A stretch of 9,910 nt of DNA from Thermoplasmata archaeon (GTDB lineage Archaea; Thermoplasmatota; Thermoplasmata; Thermoplasmatales; Thermoplasmataceae): NCBI GenBank assembly GCA_021806355.1, contig JAJZXT010000079.1:1-9910 (forward strand). Direction: 5' to 3'. The stretch's first letter is position 1, and every line of letters starts with the position of its first letter. Shown here piece after piece: positions 1 through 6,122 of this stretch. The notes below the pieces were generated by a model. It worked only from the letters and a program-made list of their open reading frames with translations. It ran no database searches and was not told the DNA's origin. The translations under genes were made by a program, and so were the position numbers.

Positions 1-699
1 GATTGTCCTGCCAATATCGTGAAGAAGTGCACCAGCCCTGACAAGATCCACGTTTGCATTGCATTTTTCAGCGATTCTGGTCGCAAGTTTCTCGACAGTT
101 ATAACGTGATCGATTAACTTCTGGTCTGCATTATTCCTCTGCAGAATGAGAAAGCATTCCTCTCCATCCGGAATATAATCAACTCTTTTCCCCTTTTCCA
201 TTGGCACAACCCTTCTCATTCCTTTCATGTCATTATCCAGTTCCTTTCCATCCATTATTCTATCCATTAGAATTGCAAGTGCTGATACCTCGCTGATGGG
301 CTGTGAGGTGATTGATACGTTGAAATCGCTTATCTCATATGCCCAGAAAGGCACCTTCTCTGCCCCTACTATAATTATCATATCACTTTGCTGCATGCTG
401 CTCCTTATCTTTTCCACAACTTTCCCAATTGGAATTCCATACATGGTCAGGTGAATCTTGACTAAATTTGGCCTTTCATAAACTTCCTTTGGATTAACGC
501 CTGTCTTGATGAAGAATGATCCACCAAAATTCCTGCTAACCGCAGAAATGTTTTCCTCTATGGATGGATCCTTTGTGTCGATATATATCCCGGAAGCACC
601 GAATGCTCTTGCGGTTAGTGCAACATGGGTGGTTATCCGCTTATCCCTCTCGGGCCTGTGCCCTATTCTCAGTATTTCTAAACGCCTGTTTTCGGGCAT
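1..699 (-). CDS. tRNA (cytidine(56)-2'-O)-methyltransferase aTrm56 with C-terminal HD domain (3' end cut by window edge)
   Basis: The gene reads leftward from ATG at 699-697 and is still open at base 1, so only its first 233 codons are visible. The N-terminal ~155 residues match aTrm56, the SPOUT-class enzyme that uses AdoMet to methylate the 2'-OH of C56 in the archaeal tRNA T-loop. Visible family motifs are RIGHRPERDKRITTHVALTA (residues 11-30), VKIHLTMYGIP (80-90), and VGAEKVPFWAYEI with TSQPISEVSALAILMDRI (111-148), which fit the knotted AdoMet site. After a linker, residues ~190-233 begin an HD-superfamily domain: H198 in IDHVITVEKLA and the H227-D228 pair in GALLHDIGR. The HD domain may be a metal-dependent phosphohydrolase; its substrate is unknown. 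The gene starts 6 bases after the stop of the upstream regulator, with AGGAG overlapping that stop (707-703), so the two are co-transcribed. Methylase call is strong; the HD domain is clear but incomplete. Confidence 0.93.
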   Translation of the reverse strand, partial: MPENRRLEILRIGHRPERDKRITTHVALTARAFGASGIYIDTKDPSIEENISAVSRNFGGSFFIKTGVNPKEVYERPNLVKIHLTMYGIPIGKVVEKIRSSMQQSDMIIIVGAEKVPFWAYEISDFNVSITSQPISEVSALAILMDRIMDGKELDNDMKGMRRVVPMEKGKRVDYIPDGEECFLILQRNNADQKLIDHVITVEKLATRIAEKCNANVDLVRAGALLHDIGRTI

Positions 700-705
700 C
701 TGCTC

Positions 706-1209
706 CTACTCTGTATCTACACGCTCGATTTTGTAGCCTTTGATCTGTATAAGGGAGGATCTTTTCACGAGTCCTCTTAAAAGTGTCTGTGAAATATCCA
801 GATTTGTAGCAGCATCGCCAAGGAATACGCCTTCATTGTCCTTCATCATGCCAACTATCTTTTCCTCGTATTCATTCAGCTTGGATCCTGAAATTGTGGT
901 TGCATAGATGATGTCCGCAAGCTCGCTCATTGTACCCATTAAATTTATCTGAACATTTGTATAGTATGTGTGGTATGCCTTTTCGGGCCCGTTTTCACCA
1001 GTTATCCACTGGCTTTCTATCATCTTTATCTTATCAAGGTAATGAAGGGCTTTCTTCCCCTCTGTGCCATAGCGCTCCTGAATGATTGGCATTGTGATCC
1101 AGCTCATGGAAAGATCAAGCAACAATTTCCTCTTGACCTCTGAATCTGCTGCATGGAATATGGAAACTAATTCTCCCGGATCATTGACGACTTTAATTCT
1201 GCTAGCCAT
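706..1209 (-). CDS. Archaeal ArsR-family winged-helix transcriptional regulator
   Basis: A 167-residue soluble protein resembling the archaeal ArsR-type regulator family (Pfam ArsR, PF09824, recalled rather than searched). Residues ~11-70 look like a winged helix: helices around DPGELVSIFHAADSEVKRKL and PIIQERYG, then KKALHYLDKIKMIESQW. A family-typical stretch follows (KAYHTYYTNVQINL, 78-90). A second helix-turn-helix-like segment covers ~115-160 (FLGDAATNLDISQTLLRGLV, then a GYKIERV wing). I see no metal-binding cysteines, so metal sensing is not implied. The ATG at 1209 sits about 25 bases from a TATA-like box at 1231-1240, which supports this start and a leaderless mRNA. The gene heads an operon with aTrm56. 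DNA binding is inferred from fold; the regulated genes are unknown, and an RNA- or tRNA-linked role is possible given the partner. Confidence 0.82.
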   Translation of the reverse strand: MASRIKVVNDPGELVSIFHAADSEVKRKLLLDLSMSWITMPIIQERYGTEGKKALHYLDKIKMIESQWITGENGPEKAYHTYYTNVQINLMGTMSELADIIYATTISGSKLNEYEEKIVGMMKDNEGVFLGDAATNLDISQTLLRGLVKRSSLIQIKGYKIERVDTE

Positions 1210-1230
1210 GCAACCTATATAGCATAAGGG

Positions 1231-1240
1231 TATATTTGAT
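1231..1240 (-). promoter_or_regulatory. TATA box for the ArsR/aTrm56 operon
   Basis: Read on the minus strand, ATCAAATATA lies 22-31 bases upstream of the ATG at 1209. That spacing places transcription start at or next to the start codon, the usual leaderless arrangement in these archaea. No Shine-Dalgarno sequence precedes the ATG, which agrees. Confidence 0.55.
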
Positions 1241-1420
1241 TTGATACACCATAAAAAAATTGATATGCTCTTCCAGTGTCATTTTTGAATGTTATTCGGT
1301 CATTTTTCCCATATGAGATCAGCCTTGATAACTTGCGAATTCCCGAAGCGTTTTCTGTTTACCTGTTTATTAACGGAAAATAACCCATCTGAAAGTATTT
1401 CTACAAAGGGGAACCAGAAA

Positions 1421-1428
1421 TTTATTAT
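1421..1428 (+). promoter_or_regulatory. TATA-like box upstream of the GNAT gene
   Basis: TTTATTAT, preceded by an A-rich segment, lies about 28 bases before an ATG at 1453. Transcription would start near 1450. The acetyltransferase ATG at 1473 would then have a leader of about 20 bases, with GAGG at 1461-1464 as a possible ribosome site 8 bases upstream. Confidence 0.4.
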
Positions 1429-1472
1429 GTAGATTTCTCATTGATTTTTGAGATGCTGTTGAGGATGGGGAG

Positions 1473-2024
1473 ATGAGGATATTCATCAAGAAGAGTGAGA
1501 GAATTGGATTGGCAGTAATGGAAAGGGAAAATATTCCTGAGATTTATGCCATGATTAACGATCCAGATGTGAACAGGTTTTTGAGAAACCCCAGCAGTAT
1601 TTGGTACCTCAGCGGGGAATATGAATGGTATGACAACCTGTGCAGGGACGCAAATAGAAACAGGGTATTCCCAGTGATAAACCTGGAAACCGACCAGTTG
1701 CTGGGCTTGATTGGCCTACATAATATAGACTTCAAGAACGGATTTGCAACCGTCGGCTACATGTACGGAAAAACTTTCTGGGGAAACGGGTTTGCTACTG
1801 AAGCCCTGAAGCTGTTGATGGATTATTCATTCAATGTCTTGAACCTGAGAAAGCTTATTGCCAGCGTGTTTGATAGCAACATTGCATCAAAGAAGGTTCT
1901 TGAGAATAATGGATTTAATATAATTGGCAAATACACCAAGCACTCCTATGCACCTGATGCAGGTTATCAGGATGAGATTCTCTTTGAGTTCATGAATACA
2001 AATTACCATTATCCTGATTCGTGA
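1473..2024 (+). CDS. GNAT-family N-acetyltransferase (RimJ/RimL type)
   Basis: A 183-residue GCN5-related acetyltransferase that would transfer acetyl from acetyl-CoA to an amine. The acetyl-CoA pyrophosphate-binding loop is YGKTFWGNGFATEAL (residues 98-112), the WGxGxATEA form typical of the RimJ/RimL branch. The C-terminal LRKLIASVFDSNIASKKVLE plus NNGF (125-148) is the matching motif B. The N-terminal half includes MERENIPEIYAMINDPDVNR, also usual in this branch, and GLIGLHNID (78-86) is the central strand region. Substrate cannot be read: ribosomal-protein N-termini, other proteins, aminoglycosides and small amines are all possible within this group. Length is normal. The gene stands alone between a divergent promoter region and the convergent GtrA-like gene, with one base between the two stop codons. 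Confidence 0.9.
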   Translation: MRIFIKKSERIGLAVMERENIPEIYAMINDPDVNRFLRNPSSIWYLSGEYEWYDNLCRDANRNRVFPVINLETDQLLGLIGLHNIDFKNGFATVGYMYGKTFWGNGFATEALKLLMDYSFNVLNLRKLIASVFDSNIASKKVLENNGFNIIGKYTKHSYAPDAGYQDEILFEFMNTNYHYPDS

Positions 2025-2025
2025 T

Positions 2026-2457
2026 TTATTCCTTGAGTGGGTTTATTTTCCACACGATCAGCATGCTTACGGCATAGTTGATTGGTGCAGCAATTGTGGA
2101 ACCAAGGACATTTCCGATCAATGGCGTTAAATTAAACCTATACAGAAGGAAAAGCTGGAGCAGGACAGATTCGGCTGATCCTAAAATACTGATGAATTCA
2201 AATTTGGCCAGCCTTGATAGGAATCCTCTTTTTCCGCCGCCATGCCAACCATGGCCGCTAGCCGTCCATATTTCATTAAGGTAAAAGCCGAATGCCACGG
2301 CCGTAGCTGTTGCAAGCACCTCCACCTCAACAATATATTCATACGATGTAAAATAAATGAAAAGAACCAGCAAAGCCTCGGATATAACGAAACTGAGCCC
2401 TCCAACAATAAAGAATTTGGCGCTCCTTCTCGCATTTTTTTCAATGAATTGTCCCAT
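2026..2457 (-). CDS. GtrA-like four-helix membrane protein
   Basis: 143 residues from ATG at 2457. Four hydrophobic segments (~13-36, 41-63, 84-106, 109-136) and a short cytoplasmic basic N-terminus fit the GtrA family of small membrane proteins, which assist movement or use of polyprenyl-phosphate-linked sugars in cell-surface glycosylation. Family-like positions are KFFIVGGLSFVISEALL in helix 1, FYLNEIWTA (58-66) after helix 2, and PINYAVSMLIVWK (125-137) in helix 4. A glycine/histidine-rich loop (SGHGWHGGGKRG, 67-78) joins helices 2 and 3. An in-frame TTG at 2469 would add four residues. I prefer the ATG because the TATA-like TTAATTAT (2487-2480) is about 26 bases upstream of it. No glycosyltransferase is adjacent, so the partner is unknown. 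Confidence 0.78.
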   Translation of the reverse strand: MGQFIEKNARRSAKFFIVGGLSFVISEALLVLFIYFTSYEYIVEVEVLATATAVAFGFYLNEIWTASGHGWHGGGKRGFLSRLAKFEFISILGSAESVLLQLFLLYRFNLTPLIGNVLGSTIAAPINYAVSMLIVWKINPLKE

Positions 2458-2479
2458 TCTCCTCTGCAATGCACATCAC

Positions 2480-2487
2480 ATAATTAA
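2480..2487 (-). promoter_or_regulatory. TATA-like box for the GtrA-like gene
   Basis: Minus-strand TTAATTAT is centred about 26 bases from the ATG at 2457, suggesting a leaderless mRNA and supporting that start over the upstream TTG. Confidence 0.35.
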
Positions 2488-2572
2488 GTGATCTATTCAT
2501 GCAGATGGTCTCTCAACACTGTGCCTGCTCCTGATTTCATCCACATCGTGCCATACGTGATATTCCATGAAA

Positions 2573-2605
2573 ACAGGAAAAATCTCACGAATTCTTATTT
2601 CCTGT
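2573..2605. repeat. Inverted repeat in the gtrA-like/sdhA intergenic region
   Basis: ACAGGAAA at 2573-2580 is matched exactly by TTTCCTGT at 2598-2605, with a 17-base spacer. It lies about 60 bases upstream of the main sdhA TATA box. It could be a factor-binding site with half-sites about 25 bases apart, or chance in AT-rich DNA. There is no T-tract to suggest a terminator. Confidence 0.35.
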
Positions 2606-2631
2606 CAGAAATGGGCAAAGAATATATACTG

Positions 2632-2645
2632 TTTTGTTAACAAAA
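2632..2645. promoter_or_regulatory. Perfect 14-bp palindrome upstream of the sdh promoter, candidate operator
   Basis: TTTTGTTAACAAAA reads identically on both strands and ends 17 bases before the TATA box at 2663. This is where an archaeal activator or a repressor of TBP/TFB recruitment would bind. It is the only perfect palindrome of this length I noticed in the intergenic region. The bound protein is unknown. Confidence 0.4.
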
Positions 2646-2662
2646 AACCAAGGGAAACACAG

Positions 2663-2670
2663 TATAAAAA
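2663..2670 (+). promoter_or_regulatory. TATA box of the sdh operon
   Basis: TATAAAAA, preceded by the purine-rich GGGAAACACAG that could serve as a TFB-recognition element, is the best promoter-like sequence in the region. It predicts transcription start near 2690-2693, giving an sdhA leader of roughly 45-50 bases. A weaker alternative, CATAAAA at 2707-2713, would give a leaderless sdhA mRNA starting at 2739. Confidence 0.6.
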
Positions 2671-2691
2671 CGGTTAAAAAGATTTAATTGC

Positions 2692-2733
2692 ATGACAGAA
2701 TACCCTCATAAAACCCATTGTAATATTTGGTGA
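2692..2733 (+). CDS. Possible 13-residue upstream ORF in the sdh leader
   Basis: ATG at 2692 lies 25-26 bases from the centre of the TATA box, so it would be at the 5' end of the predicted transcript and could be read without a leader. It encodes MTEYPHKTHCNIW and stops with TGA at 2731-2733. That TGA is part of the GGTGA ribosome site (2729-2733) for sdhA, whose ATG follows 5 bases later. The arrangement would allow termination-reinitiation coupling. The ORF is very short and could be coincidence. Confidence 0.3.
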   Translation: MTEYPHKTHCNIW

Positions 2734-2738
2734 ATGTT

Positions 2739-4454
2739 ATGGAAGAATCTTTCAAGGTAGTAAAAACTGATGTTCTGGTTATTGGTGCGGGAGGGGCTGG
2801 AATGAGAGCCTCTATCGCCGTGAAGGATGCAGGGCTCGACGTTGTGATGGTGTCAAAATCACTTCTCGGAAAGGCACACACGGTTATGGCTGAAGGAGGA
2901 ATTGCGGCAGCCTTGGGAAATGTTGATCCCCAGGACAACTGGACGGTTCATTATGGTGATATCATAGAGGAAGGCGTTTATATTTCAAACTGGAAAATGG
3001 CTGAGATATGTGCCAAAGAGGCACCCGACAGAGTTTTTGAGCTGGAGGACTATGGAGCCTTATTTGACAGGACTCCCGATGGAAGAATACTTCAGAGGGC
3101 ATTCGGCGCACACACATACAGAAGGCTGTGCCATGTCGGTGACAGGACCGGCCTTGAAATAATAAAGACACTGGAAGACCAGGTTCTTCACAGAGATATC
3201 AAATTTTTTGATGAAATGTACATAACAAAGGTAGTGGTGAAAGACGGGAAGGCATGCGGGGCAATCGGCATAAAGATGAATACCGGAGAGTTCCACTACT
3301 TTGAGGCAAAATCCGTAATAATTGCCACGGGCGGATGCGGACGAGTATACAAAGTCACATCAAATTCATGGGAATCAACCGGAGATGGATTGGGACTTGC
3401 ATATGAGGCAGGAGCTGTCCTGAAAGATATGGAGATGATACAGTTTCACCCGACGGGAATGGTTTATCCGCCCGGAGTAAAGGGCCTGCTCATAACAGAG
3501 GCGGTCAGGGGAGAAGGCGGAATCCTCCTGAACAGCAAGGGAGAAAGATACATGCTGAGATATTCCCCACAGAAGAAGGAACTTGATGCAAGAGATGTCG
3601 TCGCGAGGGCAAATTATAAAGAGATACAGGAGGGCCGTGGCACAGAACACGGCGGGGTTTACCTGGATATTACCAGCAAGGGTGCCGATTATATCAAGCA
3701 TAAACTTCCAGCAATGTACATGCAATTCATGGAATTTGCCGGCGTGGACATAACAAAGGAGAAGATGGAGGTTGCCCCAACAGTCCATTACCAGATGGGC
3801 GGAATAAGAGTGGATGCGGAAACCGGCCATAGTTCGCTTGAGGGTCTTTTTGCTGCCGGAGAGGTTGCGTCAGGGCTTCATGGGGCTAACAGGCTTGGGG
3901 GAAACTCGCTTGCGGATATCCTTGTCTTTGGAAGGAGGGCAGGTGAAGGCGCTGTGGCATATGCAAAGAAGGCAAATGAAACAGGGGCAGACAAAAAGGC
4001 AATCGAATCTGAAATAGCGAGAATCAGGAGTTTCCTGAAGAAGGACGGAAAGAATCCATACGAATTCATTGACAGGCTTACTTCCGCAATGAGTGATCAT
4101 GTGGGAATAGTCAGGACAAGGGAAGAACTTGAAAAAGCTATAACCATCATAGAGCAATTGAAGCAGGAATACAGGGAAGTCGGGACGCTCGGATCCGTAA
4201 GATACAACCACGGACTTCTCGGGTGCCTTGAACTGGGAAACATGCTCATCGCGGCAGAGGCAATCACGAGAGCTGCCATTATGAGGGAAGAGAGCAGGGG
4301 GGCACACGCCAGAATTGATTTTCCCAAGAAAGACAAGAACTGGCTGAAGAACATTGAAATCAGCAAGAGTGACAAAGGAATGACATTTAATGTTGTCCCT
4401 GTCCAGGAAATGCCAGCGGAATACAAAAAATATGCAAAACCGGAGGAATACTGA
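2739..4454 (+). CDS. sdhA: Succinate dehydrogenase/fumarate reductase flavoprotein subunit
   Basis: 571 residues from ATG at 2739. This is the catalytic FAD subunit that interconverts succinate and fumarate on the cytoplasmic face of the membrane. The dinucleotide-binding motif is VIGAGGAGMRAS (14-25). H47 in KAHTVMAEGGIAAAL is at the position that binds FAD covalently. The active-site set is present: H237 in FHPTG, R257 in TEAVRGEGG, R290 in DARDVVAR, H350 in APTVHYQMGG and R385 in GANRLGGNSLADILVFG. The C-terminal domain carries ESRGAHARIDFP (518-529). In-frame TTG (2727) and GTG (2730) codons exist, but ATG 2739 has GGTGA at 2729-2733 as ribosome site, and Shine-Dalgarno spacing argues against them. 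It heads sdhABC plus a small membrane gene; its stop overlaps the sdhB start by one base. Succinate oxidation is the likely direction in an aerobic archaeon, but sequence alone does not exclude fumarate reduction. Confidence 0.97.
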   Translation: MEESFKVVKTDVLVIGAGGAGMRASIAVKDAGLDVVMVSKSLLGKAHTVMAEGGIAAALGNVDPQDNWTVHYGDIIEEGVYISNWKMAEICAKEAPDRVFELEDYGALFDRTPDGRILQRAFGAHTYRRLCHVGDRTGLEIIKTLEDQVLHRDIKFFDEMYITKVVVKDGKACGAIGIKMNTGEFHYFEAKSVIIATGGCGRVYKVTSNSWESTGDGLGLAYEAGAVLKDMEMIQFHPTGMVYPPGVKGLLITEAVRGEGGILLNSKGERYMLRYSPQKKELDARDVVARANYKEIQEGRGTEHGGVYLDITSKGADYIKHKLPAMYMQFMEFAGVDITKEKMEVAPTVHYQMGGIRVDAETGHSSLEGLFAAGEVASGLHGANRLGGNSLADILVFGRRAGEGAVAYAKKANETGADKKAIESEIARIRSFLKKDGKNPYEFIDRLTSAMSDHVGIVRTREELEKAITIIEQLKQEYREVGTLGSVRYNHGLLGCLELGNMLIAAEAITRAAIMREESRGAHARIDFPKKDKNWLKNIEISKSDKGMTFNVVPVQEMPAEYKKYAKPEEY

Positions 4455-5206
4455 TGACAGATATCAATCTGAAAATATATAGGTACAATCCTGAAGAAGA
4501 GAGCACGGGCAAATTTGTGGAATACAAGGTTCCCTATGTTGATGGAATGGTTGTGCTTGATGCGGTTAGGTATGTTCAGGAGAAAATTGATCCCACGCTC
4601 GCAATAAGATGGAACTGCAAGGCTGCCAAATGCGGATCATGCTCTGCAGAAATTAACAACAAGCCTTCCCTTATGTGCAAAACCAGGGTTGATTCAATCG
4701 GAAACAACATTTCTGTTGCACCCATGGGAGCTTATCCAAACATCAAGGACCTGGTTACCGACATTTCCGTTAACTGGTCTATTCTCAGGAAGATTCCAAA
4801 ATTCACGCCTATGGAGGGAATGGAGAAACCCTGGAGGATACATCCAGGCGATGTTGAGCGGTCCAAGGAATTCAAGAAATGCATTGAGTGCTTCCTGTGC
4901 CAGGATGTGTGCCACGTGGTAAGGGAACACACCACAAACTACTTTGGCCCAAGGCATATGGTAAAGGCAGCATCCATGGACATGCACCCCCTTGATGCGC
5001 TTGACAGGTCAGAATTTCTGGATGATGAAGGTGGAATTGGGTTCTGCAACATAACAAAGTGCTGCCAGGACGTCTGCCCGGAGCATATACATATCACGGA
5101 TAATGCGATCATACAGGAAAAGGAAAGAGCCGCAGACCTCAAATACGATCCTATTGCCATGTTGATCAAGAGAAGAAAAAGCAGAAAGGAAAAGGTGGTA
5201 AAATAA
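4454..5206 (+). CDS. sdhB: Succinate dehydrogenase iron-sulfur subunit
   Basis: 250 residues carrying the three-cluster wire that takes electrons from FADH2 to the quinone site. The N-terminal ferredoxin domain has [2Fe-2S] ligands C55, C60, C63 and C75 (CKAAKCGSCSAE, then LMC). The C-terminal domain has CIECFLCQDVC (C143, C146, C149, C153) and FCNITKCCQDVCP (C198, C203, C204, C208). By alignment to the E. coli spacing, C143/C146/C149/C208 bind [4Fe-4S] and C153/C198/C204 bind [3Fe-4S]. T201 is at the position that would need cysteine for a second [4Fe-4S], so the classical set is expected. C203 is an extra cysteine next to a ligand, and H154 replaces the proline often found after the fourth cysteine. 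The ATG at 4454 shares a base with the sdhA stop and has a strong GGAGGA at 4442-4447. The C-terminus is strongly basic. Confidence 0.96.
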   Translation: MTDINLKIYRYNPEEESTGKFVEYKVPYVDGMVVLDAVRYVQEKIDPTLAIRWNCKAAKCGSCSAEINNKPSLMCKTRVDSIGNNISVAPMGAYPNIKDLVTDISVNWSILRKIPKFTPMEGMEKPWRIHPGDVERSKEFKKCIECFLCQDVCHVVREHTTNYFGPRHMVKAASMDMHPLDALDRSEFLDDEGGIGFCNITKCCQDVCPEHIHITDNAIIQEKERAADLKYDPIAMLIKRRKSRKEKVVK

Positions 5207-5946
5207 TGGTTGAAAACGCTACAAAAACAGCTAATGCAAATGAATTGAGAAAGCCCCTGATACCGGTAGAGTTGACTGAAGCGAACTGGAGATTCTGGTC
5301 ATTCATAATGCTTGCTCTTATCGCCGTTTACCTGATGATGAACTATCAGGTCCCGGTGGTACAGGGACTGACGGATCCTTTCTATTCACCAACTATCCTT
5401 GTTCTTCCCCTCGTTGCAGGATTCAGGGCCACCTGCTATGCATACAGGAAAGATTACCACAGGCACCTGTTCAATCACCCCAACGCCTGCAACACCAATC
5501 TTAGGAAGGAATTCAAGGGAAGAAAATACACTGGAGAAACAAGGCTATTCAGGCTGGAGAACTACCACAGGTACTTCTGGTATACTGCCGTTGCAATCCT
5601 GCCATTCTTTTATTACGACCTCTATGTTGCATTCACCTACAGGGCTGGGCAATTCACACTTTCACTTGGCGCTTTGCTGCTTGTTCTGAACACTCTCTGG
5701 GTTACCCTTTACACTTTCTCGTGCCACTTTTTCAGGCACGCAACCGGAGGCAACGTTGATTGCTACAGCTGCCCGGTAAACAAGAAGAGCTTCAGGAGAG
5801 GATTCTTTGAAAGGATATCGCATGCAAACAGGCATCATGAAACATTCGCCTGGATCAGCCTTGCCTCCTTCTTCCTCGTTGATCTGTTTATCAGGGGAGT
5901 GTCAGCGGGTTTGAGCAACCCGATACTGCTCAGCTTCAAGTGGTGA
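5206..5946 (+). CDS. sdhC: Non-classical succinate dehydrogenase membrane anchor subunit
   Basis: 246 residues with about five membrane segments (~30-46, 60-76, 123-143, 150-172, 212-234). It lies directly after sdhB (TAA/ATG overlap at 5206, GGTGG at 5194-5198), so it should hold the SdhAB head at the membrane and host quinone and probably haem b. It is not the classical three-helix SdhC. The stretch FRATCYAYRKDYHRHLF (73-89), the following PNAC, and KYTGETRLFRLENYHRYFWY (107-126) resemble a larger anchor protein I recall beside sdhA in actinobacteria, usually annotated as hypothetical. Histidines near membrane boundaries that could bind haem are H85, H87, H121, H174, H178, H206, H210 and H211. 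There is also a CxxC in DCYSCP (185-190). Role is inferred from position and topology; haem content and quinone type are not readable. Confidence 0.85.
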   Translation: MVENATKTANANELRKPLIPVELTEANWRFWSFIMLALIAVYLMMNYQVPVVQGLTDPFYSPTILVLPLVAGFRATCYAYRKDYHRHLFNHPNACNTNLRKEFKGRKYTGETRLFRLENYHRYFWYTAVAILPFFYYDLYVAFTYRAGQFTLSLGALLLVLNTLWVTLYTFSCHFFRHATGGNVDCYSCPVNKKSFRRGFFERISHANRHHETFAWISLASFFLVDLFIRGVSAGLSNPILLSFKW

Positions 5947-5951
5947 TAAAA

Positions 5952-6122
5952 ATGAAACACGTAATGAAACCTGGTTACAGATATCCGCTATTCTTCCTTG
6001 GATTATTTATAATAGAACTTGGAGGGCTTGCATATAGATTCATGTCCTTTTCCATCCAGGACGTTGAAATATTTGCAGTGGTAGGGTTCCTGATATTTTT
6101 GTCTTCGCTGATCACCCCGTGA
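5952..6122 (+). CDS. Small two-helix membrane protein, probable fourth Sdh subunit
   Basis: 56 residues from ATG at 5952, beginning 5 bases after the sdhC stop and preceded by GGTGAT (5942-5947), a good match to the 16S rRNA 3' end. Two hydrophobic stretches (about 12-30, FFLGLFIIELGGLAYRF, and 38-56, FAVVGFLIFLSSLITP) predict a helical hairpin. An in-frame GTG at 5940 would add four residues but has no separate ribosome site. No cofactor-binding motif is apparent; H3 is the only histidine. Position at the end of sdhABC suggests an accessory anchor subunit (SdhD-like), though homology to known SdhD is not recognisable. Its stop codon is immediately adjacent to the stop of the convergent gene, with no intergenic base. 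Confidence 0.7.
   Translation: MKHVMKPGYRYPLFFLGLFIIELGGLAYRFMSFSIQDVEIFAVVGFLIFLSSLITP

Noticed and set aside
227..736. Two plus-strand ORFs (227-454 and 506-736)
   Set aside because: They are antisense to aTrm56, whose minus-strand frame is continuous through the same bases with clear family motifs.
2078..2487. ORFs of 68, 81 and 97 residues overlapping the GtrA-like gene
   Set aside because: Their translations show no family pattern, whereas the 143-residue minus-strand frame gives four clean membrane helices and GtrA-like motifs.
2727..2738. Upstream TTG/GTG starts for sdhA
   Set aside because: Using them would lose the GGTGA ribosome site that is well placed for ATG 2739, and the added residues have no family support.
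3375..4426. Several minus-strand ORFs of up to 151 codons inside sdhA
   Set aside because: They are mirror frames of a highly conserved coding gene, with no promoter and Cys/His/Ser-rich noise-like composition.
4974..5100. Second [4Fe-4S] cluster in SdhB as in some archaeal enzymes
   Set aside because: The position needed for the additional ligand is T201; the extra cysteine C203 is out of register.
4694..5169. Minus-strand ORFs within sdhB
   Set aside because: The sdhB frame carries all cluster ligands; the opposite frames have none of the hallmarks of coding sequence.
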